Of a DNA stretch of 64,000 bases, positions 17,538 through 26,778 are shown piece by piece. Below the pieces are notes generated by a model. The model saw only the letters and a program-made list of their open reading frames with translations. It was not told where the DNA came from and searched no databases. Each line of letters starts with the position of its first letter. Position 1 is the first letter of the stretch. Source of the stretch: Antribacter soli (lineage in GTDB: Bacteria; Actinomycetota; Actinomycetes; Actinomycetales; Cellulomonadaceae); assembly GCF_021568775.1 (NCBI RefSeq), contig NZ_JAKGSG010000029.1, positions 124,001 through 188,000 of the forward strand, given 5' to 3'. The position numbers were made by a program, and so were the translations under genes.

Positions 17538-18521
17538 ATGAGCAGCGCCTCGACGGTGCCGGTGACCGAGGTCGCAGAGGCAGGCGACGTCGTCACGCCG
17601 CGGGACGGCAGGCCCCCGAACGCGCCCAAGAACGCCTTCTGGAAGCACCGGTCGCTGTACCTGATGATCCTGCCGGGGGTCGCGTACTTCCTCGTCTTCA
17701 AGTACCTGCCCATGGGCGGGCTGGTCATCGCTTTCCAGAACTACCTGCCGTTCCTGGGCTTCACCGGAAGCGAGTGGGTCGGCCTCGACCACTTCGTGCG
17801 GCTGTTCACCGAGGACACGTTCTTCGTCCTCCTGCGCAACACCCTCGTCATCTCCGCACTGCTGCTGCTCTTCGCCTTCCCGATGCCGATCGTCCTGGCG
17901 CTGCTGCTCAACGAGGTGCGCACCCGGTTCTTCAAGAAGACCGTCCAGACGATCGTCTACCTGCCCCACTTCATGTCGTGGGTCATCATCGTCTCGATCT
18001 TCTACGTGATGCTCTCGATCGACGGCGGCAGCATCAACAACCTGATCGTGGCCTCGGGAGGCGAGGCGATCCCGTTCCTCACGGACCCCGACTGGCTACG
18101 GCCGATGTACGTGTTCCAGGAGATCTGGCGCGGCACCGGGTGGGGCACCATCGTCTACCTGGCCGCCATCACGGCCGTCGACGAACAGCTCTACGAGGCC
18201 GCCGAGCTCGACGGCGCCGGGCGCCTGCGGCAGACCTGGCACATCACGCTGCCGGCGATCCGGCCGACCATCATCGTCATGCTCATCCTCAGCATCGGCG
18301 ACATCATGGAGCTCGGCTTCGAACACATGTTCCTGGTGATGAACTCGCTCAACCGCGAGGTCGCCGAGATCTTCGACACCTACGTGTACACCGCGGGCAT
18401 CCAGAACGGTCAGCTCGGCTACGCCGCTGCGGTCGGCCTGTTCAAGGGGCTCGTCGGGCTGATCCTCGTCGTGCTCGCCAACCGCTCCGCCAAGAAGTTC
18501 GGCGAAGAAGGCGTCTACTGA
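17538..18521 (+). CDS. Oligosaccharide ABC permease, LplB/YteP type
   Basis: A 327-residue CUT1 permease with a hydrophilic N-terminus, about six transmembrane helices and an EAA loop (EAAELDGAGRLRQTWHITLP). Phrases such as LMILPGVAYFLVFKYLPMGG are typical of the LplB/YteP branch, which imports rhamnogalacturonan or galacturonan oligosaccharides in Bacillus. It opens an operon with a YesL-like protein, a binding protein, GH28 and a second permease. No ATPase is encoded nearby. Confidence 0.92.
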   Translation: MSSASTVPVTEVAEAGDVVTPRDGRPPNAPKNAFWKHRSLYLMILPGVAYFLVFKYLPMGGLVIAFQNYLPFLGFTGSEWVGLDHFVRLFTEDTFFVLLRNTLVISALLLLFAFPMPIVLALLLNEVRTRFFKKTVQTIVYLPHFMSWVIIVSIFYVMLSIDGGSINNLIVASGGEAIPFLTDPDWLRPMYVFQEIWRGTGWGTIVYLAAITAVDEQLYEAAELDGAGRLRQTWHITLPAIRPTIIVMLILSIGDIMELGFEHMFLVMNSLNREVAEIFDTYVYTAGIQNGQLGYAAAVGLFKGLVGLILVVLANRSAKKFGEEGVY

Positions 18522-18545
18522 TCCGCTCGGCACAGGGGGTGCACG

Positions 18546-19265
18546 GTGTTCTCGTTCAACGGCTTCGTACGGCTCAACGACTTCCTGACCGGCGTGTACC
18601 GAGTCGCCTACCTCAACGTCCTGTGGGTCGTCACGACGGTGCTGGGACTCGGCGTGCTCGGCGTCGGCCCCGCGTCGTACGCCCTGGCGGCCTACATGGA
18701 CCGGTGGTTCCGGCTGGGCGAGGAGCCGCCCGTGGCCCGCACGTTCTTCGCCGCGGCCAAGGAGCGCTTCTGGCCGTCGGTGCTCACCAGCTGGATCTAC
18801 CTTGGCGCAGGCGCGGTCATCCTCACCAACCTCACGGGATCGGCGAGCTGGTACGTCCGGGTGCTCAACCTGGTCGCGCTCGGGGTGCTCGCCGTGTCGC
18901 TGTCGTACGTGTACTCCGTCATGGCTGCCCTCGACCTGCCCACGATCCGCCGGCGCGTCACCGCCTCCCTGATGGTGGGCTTCGGCTCGCTGCACCTGAC
19001 CGTCCTCGGCGCCGGCGCCGTCGCCGTCGCGGTCAGCGTTCTCTACCGCTACGCACTCCCCCTGCTGGCGCTGTTCGGGGTCGGGATCCCGGCCGTCGCG
19101 GTCGGCGTCGTGACCCGGTTCGTCTACAAGGACCTGGCGCGGGCGCCGGACGAAGACCTGGCGAAGGAGCCAGGCGCCGTGGCGGCGGGCAAGACCCGTC
19201 CCGCCACGGGCCCACACGTCGCGCGCGGACTCGACCGCGGCGTCACGAGAGGAGCCACACCATGA
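18546..19265 (+). CDS. YesL-like DUF624 membrane protein
   Basis: A 239-residue protein with about five transmembrane segments and the DUF624 pattern (N-terminal RLNDFLTGVYRVAYLNVLWVV). Members accompany LplB/YteP-class permeases in many pectin and glycan loci; their role is unproven but probably concerns transporter assembly or function. The tail from about residue 200 is long, charged and cytoplasmic. Start GTG after GGGGGTG; the stop overlaps the binding-protein ATG by four bases. Confidence 0.85.
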   Translation: MFSFNGFVRLNDFLTGVYRVAYLNVLWVVTTVLGLGVLGVGPASYALAAYMDRWFRLGEEPPVARTFFAAAKERFWPSVLTSWIYLGAGAVILTNLTGSASWYVRVLNLVALGVLAVSLSYVYSVMAALDLPTIRRRVTASLMVGFGSLHLTVLGAGAVAVAVSVLYRYALPLLALFGVGIPAVAVGVVTRFVYKDLARAPDEDLAKEPGAVAAGKTRPATGPHVARGLDRGVTRGATP

Positions 19266-20776
19266 GGAATACCAGGGCCGGCGCGTTCGTCGCCATGTCG
19301 ACGGCGATCACCCTGTCGCTCACCGCGTGCTCTGCCGGCGACCCCGCGTCCGAGGCCGAGGAGGTGAGCACCAAGGACAGCATCACGTGGATGGCGATGC
19401 TGCACACCGCCACCACCCCCGAGGCCGATGGCGTCATCGAGACGGAGCTGGAGGAGTACACCGGACTCGGGATCGAGATGCAGTGGGTCCCGGACGCCTC
19501 GAAGGACGAGAAGATCAACGCAGCCCTGGCGTCCGACTCGCTGGCGGACCTGGTCTCCCTGACCAACATCACCAACACCACCGTGCGCCAGGCGATGGCG
19601 TCCGGGCAGTTCTGGGACGTGGAGCCGTACCTCGCGGACTACCCGAACCTGTCGAAGATCCCGCAGGACACCCTCGACTCGGCGAAGATCGACGGCACGC
19701 TCTACGGCGTGCCGTACCAGAAGCCGATCGCCCGCTACGGCGTGCTCGTGCGCCAGGACTGGCTGGACAACCTCGGCCTCGAGGTGCCGCACACCATCGA
19801 GGACCTGACCGAGGTCGCCCGCGCGTTCAGCGAGGACGACCCGGACGGCAACGGCCAGGACGACACCGTCGGGTTCTACGACCGCGCGGAGAGCTACCTC
19901 GTCGGCTTCCGCTCGCTCGCCGGATACTTCGGCGCCGGCCAGAGCTTCGAGGTCACCGACGACGGCGAGGTGGTTCCCACCTTCACGACCGAGCCGTTCA
20001 TGGAGGCCATGGAGTGGTACCGCGGCGTCCACGAGAACGGCTGGATGAACGAGGAGTTCGTCACCGTCCAGAAGCAGAACCAGAAGGACGGCATCGCCCA
20101 GGGCAAGGGCGGCATCGTCATCAGCGGCCTGTTCGAGGCGAAGAACTTCTACGAGGCCGCGCTCGCCGCGGACCCGCAGACCCCGATGGCGTGGGCTCTC
20201 GTCAACGACATGACGTACGACGACGTCGATCGCCGCGTCCTCACCGACACGAACGGTGGCATGGGCGGCTGGCTCGCTGTCCCGCGCTCGCAGGTCACCA
20301 CCGAGGCGGACCTGCGCGTCGTCCTGGGCTTCGTCGACAAGCTGATGGACGAGGAGCCCTTCGACCTGATGACCAACGGCATCGAGGGCGTGCACTACGA
20401 GCTCGATGCGGACGGCGTGGTGAAGATGCTGGACAACACCACGTGGGAGCAGGAGGTGCAGCCGTTCTCCTCCTCGCGCCCCTCGGAGCTCGTGAAGACG
20501 TTCAACACCTCGAGCGAGTACACGAACCTCGCCAACCAGCTCATGGCCGAGAACGCCGAGTACGTGGTGGTCAACCCCGCGCAGTCGCTGACGTCCAAGA
20601 CGTACGACGCGCAGTGGTCGACCATCCAGCAGCAGGTCAACGACGCCTACAACCAGTACATGATGGGCCAGATCGAGATGGCGGACTTCGAGAAGGTCGT
20701 CGACGGCCTCGGAAGCCAGGGCCTGGACCAGATCGTCGCCGAGTTCACCGAGTCCTACGAGAAGGCCAACGGCTGA
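19262..20776 (+). CDS. Oligosaccharide-binding lipoprotein, LplA/YtcQ type
   Basis: A 504-residue extracellular solute-binding lipoprotein; lipobox LTAC with the lipidated cysteine at residue 23. The length and the motif YGVPYQKPIARYGVLVRQDWLDNLG are typical of the LplA/YtcQ group paired with LplB/LplC permeases. The ATG overlaps the upstream stop (ATGA) with GAGAGGAG before it. A hairpin at 20786-20825 follows. With GH28 downstream, galacturonan oligosaccharides are the expected ligand (inference). Confidence 0.92.
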   Translation: MRNTRAGAFVAMSTAITLSLTACSAGDPASEAEEVSTKDSITWMAMLHTATTPEADGVIETELEEYTGLGIEMQWVPDASKDEKINAALASDSLADLVSLTNITNTTVRQAMASGQFWDVEPYLADYPNLSKIPQDTLDSAKIDGTLYGVPYQKPIARYGVLVRQDWLDNLGLEVPHTIEDLTEVARAFSEDDPDGNGQDDTVGFYDRAESYLVGFRSLAGYFGAGQSFEVTDDGEVVPTFTTEPFMEAMEWYRGVHENGWMNEEFVTVQKQNQKDGIAQGKGGIVISGLFEAKNFYEAALAADPQTPMAWALVNDMTYDDVDRRVLTDTNGGMGGWLAVPRSQVTTEADLRVVLGFVDKLMDEEPFDLMTNGIEGVHYELDADGVVKMLDNTTWEQEVQPFSSSRPSELVKTFNTSSEYTNLANQLMAENAEYVVVNPAQSLTSKTYDAQWSTIQQQVNDAYNQYMMGQIEMADFEKVVDGLGSQGLDQIVAEFTESYEKANG

Positions 20777-20785
20777 CATCCCAGC

Positions 20786-20825
20786 GCGGGAGGGCGCCCG
20801 TGGAAGACCGCGAGCGCCCTCCCGC
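20786..20825 (+). terminator. Intra-operon hairpin after the binding-protein gene
   Basis: GCGGGAGGGCGC (20786-20797) pairs perfectly with 20814-20825 across a 16-base loop. It sits inside the operon, between the binding protein and GH28. Such hairpins often give partial termination or protect upstream mRNA, letting the binding protein be made in excess of the permeases. Structure seen, role inferred. Confidence 0.65.
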
Positions 20826-20848
20826 AACCACGGACGGGAGAGACCTGC

Positions 20849-22192
20849 ATGCCGACCATCGCGATCGACGCGACGCAGACCGACGGCGCGCCGGCGACCG
20901 AGACCATCCAGGCCGCGATCGACGCAGCGTCCGCCGCCGGCGGCGGCACCGTCGTCGTGCCCCCCGGCACGCACCGGGTGGGCTCGCTGCGCCTGCGCTC
21001 GCACGTCGAGCTCCACCTGGAGATGGGCGCCCGCCTGCAGTTCGTCGCCGACCGGGACCAGTACCCGGTGGTCGACGCCCGGTGGGAGGGCGCTCCGGCC
21101 CAGATCTACGCGCCCTGCATCTACGCCCACGGCGAGACGAACGTCGCCATCACCGGGTTCGGCGTGATCGACGGGCAGGGCAGGCCCTGGTGGAACGCCT
21201 TCCGCGACGACCGTGCCTCGCTCCCCTACCCCCGCCCCACGCTGATCGGGCTGCACGAGTGCACGCAGGTGACCGTCCGCGACGTCACGCTGCGCGACTC
21301 GCCGAGCTGGACCGTCCATCCGCTCCTGTGCGAGGACGTCACGATCCACAACGTCCGGATCTTCAACCCGGCCGACTCGCCGAACACCGACGGCATCGAC
21401 CCCGAGTCCTGCCGCAACGTGCGCATCAGCGACTGCCACATCGACGTCGGCGACGACTGCATCGCCATCAAGGCGGGCACGCAGGCCACGCCCGAGCGCG
21501 TCCCGTGCGAGAACATCACGATCACGAACTGCACGATGGTGCACGGCCACGGGGGCGTGGTGATCGGCTCCGAGATGAGCGGCGGCGTCCGCAACGTCGT
21601 CATCACCGGCTGCGTCTTCCAGGGCACCGACCGGGGCATCCGGATCAAGTCCCGGCGCGGCCGCGGCGGCGTCGTCGAGGACGTGCGGGTCAGCAACGTG
21701 GTCATGGACGGCGTCCTGTGCCCGTTCGTGTTCCACCAGTACTACTTCTGCGGTCCGGGCGGGAAGGACCCGATCGTCCACGACCGCAACCCGCAGCCGG
21801 TCGACGAGGGCACGCCCCTGTTCCGCCGGATCCACCTGGCGCACATCACCGCCCGCAACGTGCACGCCGCGGCCGGCTACTTCTACGGCCTGCCGGAGCA
21901 GCCGCTCGAGGAGATCACCCTCGACGACGTCTCGATCTCGTTCGCGAAGGACGCGGTACCCGGGATGCCGGCGATGGCGACCGGCGTCCCGGACATGGCG
22001 CGAGCCGGCTTCCTCATCGCCTTCGCGTCCGACGTCGAGCTCAGCCGGGTGCGGATCGTCGGCTGCGAGGGGCCGGGGTTCCAGGTGGAGCAGTCCCCCT
22101 CCCTCCGGCTGCGCGACGTGCGGGTGAACGGTGCGGCCAAGCACGGACCAGGCAGCGACGACGCTGCGATCGATCACGGGAGCACCAGATGA
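20849..22192 (+). CDS. Intracellular GH28 (exo-)polygalacturonase-like enzyme
   Basis: A 447-residue right-handed beta-helix enzyme with all GH28 motifs: NTD at 179-181, DD at 202-203 (GDDC), H234 in GHGG and RIK at 265-267. It lacks a signal peptide, so it acts inside the cell on oligogalacturonides brought in by the surrounding ABC transporter, probably releasing terminal (di)galacturonate; exo action is inferred from location. GGGAGAG precedes the ATG, and the stop overlaps the next permease by four bases. Confidence 0.92.
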   Translation: MPTIAIDATQTDGAPATETIQAAIDAASAAGGGTVVVPPGTHRVGSLRLRSHVELHLEMGARLQFVADRDQYPVVDARWEGAPAQIYAPCIYAHGETNVAITGFGVIDGQGRPWWNAFRDDRASLPYPRPTLIGLHECTQVTVRDVTLRDSPSWTVHPLLCEDVTIHNVRIFNPADSPNTDGIDPESCRNVRISDCHIDVGDDCIAIKAGTQATPERVPCENITITNCTMVHGHGGVVIGSEMSGGVRNVVITGCVFQGTDRGIRIKSRRGRGGVVEDVRVSNVVMDGVLCPFVFHQYYFCGPGGKDPIVHDRNPQPVDEGTPLFRRIHLAHITARNVHAAAGYFYGLPEQPLEEITLDDVSISFAKDAVPGMPAMATGVPDMARAGFLIAFASDVELSRVRIVGCEGPGFQVEQSPSLRLRDVRVNGAAKHGPGSDDAAIDHGSTR

Positions 22193-23103
22193 GCACGAGC
22201 ACCGCCGCTGCGACGACGAGCCGATCGGGTCGGCAGCGACGGCCGACCGCCGGCCGGCGGGCCTTCCAGGTGATCAACTTCGTGGTGCTCGGCGGTTTCG
22301 CGCTGGTCTGCCTGGTCCCGTTCCTCAACATCATCGGCAGCTCGCTCGCCACCCCCGGCGAGCTGACCCGCAGGGCGTTCGTCATCATCCCCGAGACGTT
22401 CACACTGGATGCCTACCGGTACGTCCTGTCGACGCCGACGGTGTTCCGGGCCATGGGCGTCTCCGCATTCGTCACGATCGTCGGCACGTTCGTGAGCCTC
22501 GTCCTGACCTCGCTGATGGCCTACGCGCTGTCGAAGAAGTACCTGCGCGGCAGGCGGCTGGTCAACTTCCTGGTCGTGTTCACGATGCTGTTCAGCGGCG
22601 GCATGATCCCCACCTTCATCGTGGTCAAGGAGCTGGGGCTCATCGACTCGCTGTGGGCGCTGATCCTCCCGGTGGCGATCAACGCGTTCAACCTCGTGAT
22701 CATGCGCTCGTTCTTCCAGTCGATCCCGGAGAGCCTGGAGGAGGCGGCCCGCATCGACGGCTGCTCCGACCTGGGCGTGTTCGTGCGCATCGTGCTGCCG
22801 CTGTCCCTGGCCTCGATCGCCACGATCGGCCTGTTCTACGCCGTGTCGTACTGGAACACGTACCAGAGCGCGATCCTGTACATCAACTCCTCGGACAAGT
22901 GGCCGATCCAGGTGCTGCTGCGCCAGATCGTCATCGTGGCGAGCGGCCTGAACGCCGACGCGAACGTGGTCGACGTCGTGCCGCCGGCGCAGTCGATCAA
23001 GATGGCCGTGATCGTGGTGGCGACGGCGCCGATGCTGATCCTCTACCCGTTCATCCAGAGGTACTTCGTCAAGGGCGCGCTGCTGGGCTCGGTGAAGGGC
23101 TGA
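22189..23103 (+). CDS. Oligosaccharide ABC permease, LplC/YtcP type
   Basis: A 304-residue CUT1 permease, partner of the LplB-like protein at 17538, with about six transmembrane helices, an EAA loop (EEAARIDGCSDLGVFVRIVLP) and the conserved ending FVKGALLGSVKG. The ATG overlaps the GH28 stop (ATGA); the longer open frame upstream is only a shadow. Its last 35 bases overlap the 3' end of the convergent serine hydrolase gene. Confidence 0.92.
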   Translation: MSTSTAAATTSRSGRQRRPTAGRRAFQVINFVVLGGFALVCLVPFLNIIGSSLATPGELTRRAFVIIPETFTLDAYRYVLSTPTVFRAMGVSAFVTIVGTFVSLVLTSLMAYALSKKYLRGRRLVNFLVVFTMLFSGGMIPTFIVVKELGLIDSLWALILPVAINAFNLVIMRSFFQSIPESLEEAARIDGCSDLGVFVRIVLPLSLASIATIGLFYAVSYWNTYQSAILYINSSDKWPIQVLLRQIVIVASGLNADANVVDVVPPAQSIKMAVIVVATAPMLILYPFIQRYFVKGALLGSVKG

Positions 23104-24457
23104 AGGCGCCGGCGAAGTTCCACCGCTGGTCGAACCTCTCGCCGAACCCCTGGCTGCGCACCGTCAGCGTCCCCTCAGGGCCGGCGTGCAGGCGCTGGCG
23201 GATCACGGCGAGCTCGTCGTCGACGAACCAGCAGACGACGTCGAGCGTGCGCGGCGCCGCCCAGCCCGCCGTCACGACGACGGGGCGGCCATCCTGGCCG
23301 AACCGCTGCGGGCGGGCAGCGCCCGGGTCGAGATCCAGGCGCCAGCCGTCCGACGGCGAGCCAAGTGTGCCGCCGTCGGCGCCGACGTCGAGCCGCAGGT
23401 CCGTGGGCCAGGCGCCCGCCGAGCACGGCGTGTAGCGGTCGTGCAGGTCGATGGCGTTCCCGGCGCGGTGCCGCGGTGAGGGCCACTCGAGCCGGCGCTC
23501 GGCAGGCGCACCGATGACCGGCCGCGGTGGCGCACCGACCAGCGGGTCCACCAGGTGCCGGAACACCAGCCCGGCAAGCCGCTGGTCGCCGCTCTGGCAC
23601 GCCTGTGCGTCCGCGGTGACCACCAGGGCCAGGCGGTGCTCAGGCTCGCAGTACACGATCTGGCCGCCGAGGCCGTACATCAGGTATCCGCCGCGCTCCG
23701 GCAGCCACACCTGGTAGCCGTACCCGCCTCGGAACGGGGTCCCCCAGGTCTGGAGCGCCGTGTCGGCGTGCACGGTGGTGGCCTCACGCAGGAAGCCGGC
23801 CGGGAGGAGGGCCTCGCCGTCGTGCACGCCGCCGTCGAGCAGCAGGTGGGCCAGGCACAGCAGGTCGTGCGGCCGGCACACGAGCCCGGAGCCGCCGTGG
23901 CTGATGGGCTCCGGCCCGGGCCGCACCCGGAAGTCGTCGCTGATGCCGAGGGGGTCGAGCAGGCGCGGGCGCAGGTAGTCCACCAGCGAGGTCCCGGCCG
24001 TCCGCTCGACCAGAGCGGCCAGGACGTAGGCGCCGCTGGTGTCGTAGGCGAAGGCCGTCCCGGGAGGATAGGCGGGCGGCACCCGGAAGTACGACTCCAG
24101 CCAGGCGTCGTCGGACCCCTTGTACGTGGTGGAGGCGTGCGGCCCGAGCATCGCCAGCATGTGCCGCAGCGTGGTCTGCTCGAGCCACGGGTGGCAGGGA
24201 CCCATCTCGGGGAAGTGGCCGGTGACCGGGTCGTCCAGCGAGAGGCCGCCCTCGGCCGCGAGCAGCCCGACGGCGAAGCCCGTGACCGTCTTGGCGATCG
24301 AGTACATCCGGTGCGGGGACTGCACGCCCAGCGGCGCGGAGCCGGCGCTCAGGACGGTCTCGCCGTCGACCGTGAGCTCCACGCTGTGCAGCGCGACGCC
24401 GAGGGACCTCGCCTCGCTTTCCAGGAGTTCGAGCGCGTCCATCAGCAGGCCTTTCAT
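23069..24457 (-). CDS. Class C beta-lactamase-family serine hydrolase
   Basis: About 462 residues without a signal peptide. The SxxK nucleophile motif is MYSIAKTV (S53, K56 from this start), followed by a YDTSG tyrosine motif at about 150 and a glycine-rich HGGSG segment; a C-terminal beta-rich domain of about 130 residues follows the hydrolase domain. Family members include esterases and D-aminopeptidases. Being inside a pectin locus, it could remove methyl or acetyl esters from imported oligosaccharides, which is only inference. Start is uncertain among ATGs at 24502, 24457 and 24442. Confidence 0.82.
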   Translation of the reverse strand: MKGLLMDALELLESEARSLGVALHSVELTVDGETVLSAGSAPLGVQSPHRMYSIAKTVTGFAVGLLAAEGGLSLDDPVTGHFPEMGPCHPWLEQTTLRHMLAMLGPHASTTYKGSDDAWLESYFRVPPAYPPGTAFAYDTSGAYVLAALVERTAGTSLVDYLRPRLLDPLGISDDFRVRPGPEPISHGGSGLVCRPHDLLCLAHLLLDGGVHDGEALLPAGFLREATTVHADTALQTWGTPFRGGYGYQVWLPERGGYLMYGLGGQIVYCEPEHRLALVVTADAQACQSGDQRLAGLVFRHLVDPLVGAPPRPVIGAPAERRLEWPSPRHRAGNAIDLHDRYTPCSAGAWPTDLRLDVGADGGTLGSPSDGWRLDLDPGAARPQRFGQDGRPVVVTAGWAAPRTLDVVCWFVDDELAVIRQRLHAGPEGTLTVRSQGFGERFDQRWNFAGAFSPSPSPAARP

Positions 24458-24486
24458 GTCCGTCACGACGGATACCCTGGCCGAGA

Positions 24487-24500
24487 GTAACCGCTTTCCC
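24487..24500 (+). promoter_or_regulatory. LacI-type operator upstream of intracellular GH43
   Basis: GTAACCGCTTTCCC, 13 of 14 identical to the operator at 17442-17455, ends 21 bases before the GH43 start. Placement in the divergent region between the serine hydrolase and GH43 means it may act on both. Confidence 0.65.
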
Positions 24501-24521
24501 ACACGACGAGGACGTTGGACG

Positions 24522-26081
24522 ATGCGCTACCGCAACCCGATCCTGGACGCCGACTGGCCGGACCCGGACGCCATCCGCGTGGGCGGCGACTACTTCCTGG
24601 TGGCGAGCTCGTTCAACCGCAGCCCCGGGCTACCCGTGCTGCACTCGACGGACCTGCTGCGGTGGACCATCGCGAGCCACGCCGCCGCACAGGTGGTCCC
24701 CGCCGAGCACTACCGCCGCCCCCGCCACGGCTCCGGCATCTGGGCGCCGAGCATCCGCCACCACGACGGCGTGTTCTACGTCGTCTTCCCCGACCCCGAC
24801 CACGGCATCTTCGTCACGCACACGCGGGACCCGTTCGGCGCGTGGTCGACGCCGCACGCGCTGCTCGAGGGCCGCGGGCTCATCGACCCGTGCCCCCTGT
24901 GGGACGACGACGGCCGCACCTACCTCGTGCACGGGTGGGCGGCGAGCAGGTCCGGGCAGAAGAACCTGCTCACCCTGGTCGAGGTCGACGAGGCGCTGAC
25001 CCGGGTGGTCGGACGCCCGGAGACGGTCGTCGACGGCGATCTGGTCGAGGGCTGCACCACCCTCGAGGGTCCCAAGATGTACCAGCGCGACGGCGTGTAC
25101 TGGATCTTCGCGCCCGCGGGCGGCGTGGCGACCGGCTGGCAGTCGGTGTTCCGTGCCGCGAAGCCGTTCGGCCCCTACGAGCACCGCGTGGTGATGCGCC
25201 AGGGTGACACCCCGGTCAACGGGCCGCACCAGGGCGCCTGGGTCACCACGCCGGGCGGCGAGGACTGGTTCCTGCACTTCCAGGACCGCGGCGTCTTCGG
25301 ACGGGTGGTGCACCTGCAGCCGCTGACCTGGGGCGACGACGGATGGCCGGTGATCGGCCGGCCGATCGACGGCGAGCCGGGCTGCGGGCAGCCCGTGCTG
25401 CGGTACCAGGCGCCGGACGCCGGCGGGCAGGCCGGCGACGCCGAGCAGGCCGAGCCTGCCCGCAGCGACCGGTTCGACGGCGCAGCGCCCGGCCCGCAGT
25501 GGTACTTCCAGGCGAACGTCCCGGCCGGCACAGCCGTCGTCGGCTCAGGGCGGCTGCACCTCGCCGTCGCCCCCGACGACCTGGGCAACCTGCGCGACGT
25601 CGCCGGCGTCCTCGGCCAGCAGCTGCCGGGTTACCCGTGCCGCGTGACCACCCAGGTGGACCTCGGCGAACAGGACGGTGTCCGCGCGGGCCTGCTGGTG
25701 CTGGGCCGGAAGTACGCGTGGGTGGGGCTGGAGAAGGACGCCGGCCGGCTGCGCGTCGTCGTCCGCCGTCGTGAGGAGGACAACCTCCGCGTCCCGGAGG
25801 CCGACCTCATGGAGCCGGTGGAGCTGGACCCGACGACTCTCGCGGTGGAGCTGTGCGTCGCGAGCGACGAGGCGGGCGTGATCACGTTCGCGTGGCGGCG
25901 CGGGCCGCAGAATGTCTGGACCGAGGCCCCGGTCCGGTTCGAGGCCGTCCAGGGGCACTGGATCGGCGCGGAGCTCGCGCTGTTCGCCGCCTCGCTCGGC
26001 GGCCTGCCGCCGGCCGACGGCGCACGGGTGTCGTTCGGGCCGGTGGAGTTCCTGGACGAACGCACCGGTCAGGTGCGCTGA
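24522..26081 (+). CDS. Intracellular GH43 enzyme with C-terminal beta-sandwich
   Basis: A 519-residue enzyme: GH43 propeller (about 1-310) with the catalytic triad D14 (DWPDPD), D122 (LIDPCP) and E182 (LEGPKMY), then a GH43-type C2 beta-sandwich (about 335-519). This architecture is shared by beta-xylosidases, alpha-L-arabinofuranosidases and galactan-active enzymes, so the exact bond is open. No signal peptide: it works on imported oligosaccharides. GAGG precedes the ATG. Its stop codon abuts the stop of the convergent alkyltransferase gene with no spacer. Confidence 0.9.
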   Translation: MRYRNPILDADWPDPDAIRVGGDYFLVASSFNRSPGLPVLHSTDLLRWTIASHAAAQVVPAEHYRRPRHGSGIWAPSIRHHDGVFYVVFPDPDHGIFVTHTRDPFGAWSTPHALLEGRGLIDPCPLWDDDGRTYLVHGWAASRSGQKNLLTLVEVDEALTRVVGRPETVVDGDLVEGCTTLEGPKMYQRDGVYWIFAPAGGVATGWQSVFRAAKPFGPYEHRVVMRQGDTPVNGPHQGAWVTTPGGEDWFLHFQDRGVFGRVVHLQPLTWGDDGWPVIGRPIDGEPGCGQPVLRYQAPDAGGQAGDAEQAEPARSDRFDGAAPGPQWYFQANVPAGTAVVGSGRLHLAVAPDDLGNLRDVAGVLGQQLPGYPCRVTTQVDLGEQDGVRAGLLVLGRKYAWVGLEKDAGRLRVVVRRREEDNLRVPEADLMEPVELDPTTLAVELCVASDEAGVITFAWRRGPQNVWTEAPVRFEAVQGHWIGAELALFAASLGGLPPADGARVSFGPVEFLDERTGQVR

Positions 26082-26639
26082 TCACAGGTCGAAGAGCGTC
26101 GGCTGCTCGAGGTACACACCCTCGGTCTCGAGCATACGGAGCTTCGTCCGCGGACCGCCGCGCGCCGAGAAGCCGCCGACCTTCCGGCCCGCGGCGAGCA
26201 CCCGGTGGCACGGCACGATCGGCGGGAACGGGTTGCGGCCGAGCGCCTGCCCGACGGCCTGCGCCGCCCCCGGTGCGCCCAGACGCGTCGCGACCTCCCC
26301 GTAGGTGAGCGTCTGCCCGGGCGGGATGCCGCGCACCACCTCGTAGACGCGACGGTCGAAGCCGGGGACGCCGTCCATGTCCAGCGGCACGTCTGCGAGG
26401 TCGCCCGTGCCGTCGTCGAGCAGCGACCGGACCTGCGCGGCAGCGTCGGCGACCGACGTCGGCGGGTCGGCCTCGACCACTCCGGGGTACCACCGCAGCA
26501 CCGCCTGCCGTACCTGCTGGGCCCCGCCCAGAGGGAGCGTCGAGCCGACGACGGCACCGCTCTCGTCCCAGACGAGCGCGCAGTGCCCGATCGCGGTCGG
26601 GAACACCATGTACGCGAGCTTGTCGGTGCTCCGGCTCAT
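26082..26639 (-). CDS. ogt: Methylated-DNA--protein-cysteine methyltransferase
   Basis: A 185-residue suicidal DNA-repair protein that takes alkyl groups from O6-alkylguanine onto its own cysteine. The active site PCHRV places the acceptor at C144; the DNA-binding helix-turn-helix (LTYGEVATRLGAPGAAQAVGQA) and asparagine hinge (GRNPFPPIVPCHR) are present. The start at ATG 26639 removes an unrelated N-terminal stretch of the open frame. Stop codons of this gene and the convergent GH43 touch. Confidence 0.93.
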   Translation of the reverse strand: MSRSTDKLAYMVFPTAIGHCALVWDESGAVVGSTLPLGGAQQVRQAVLRWYPGVVEADPPTSVADAAAQVRSLLDDGTGDLADVPLDMDGVPGFDRRVYEVVRGIPPGQTLTYGEVATRLGAPGAAQAVGQALGRNPFPPIVPCHRVLAAGRKVGGFSARGGPRTKLRMLETEGVYLEQPTLFDL

Positions 26640-26778
26640 GGCACCACTGTAGGGAGAAGCACTGACACGGCCGCAGTGCCGGAGGACACGCGCCACCACA
26701 TGGGGAGTTGAGCCCATACGTGGTGCCTCCGTGCCGCCCGTAGTGTCCCCAGCACCGGATCACCGAACGGAGAGCACA

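Noticed and set aside
19124-22177. A 1017-codon minus-strand open frame across the binding protein and GH28
   Set aside because: Antisense shadow rich in V, D, H and R, crossing two well-supported genes.
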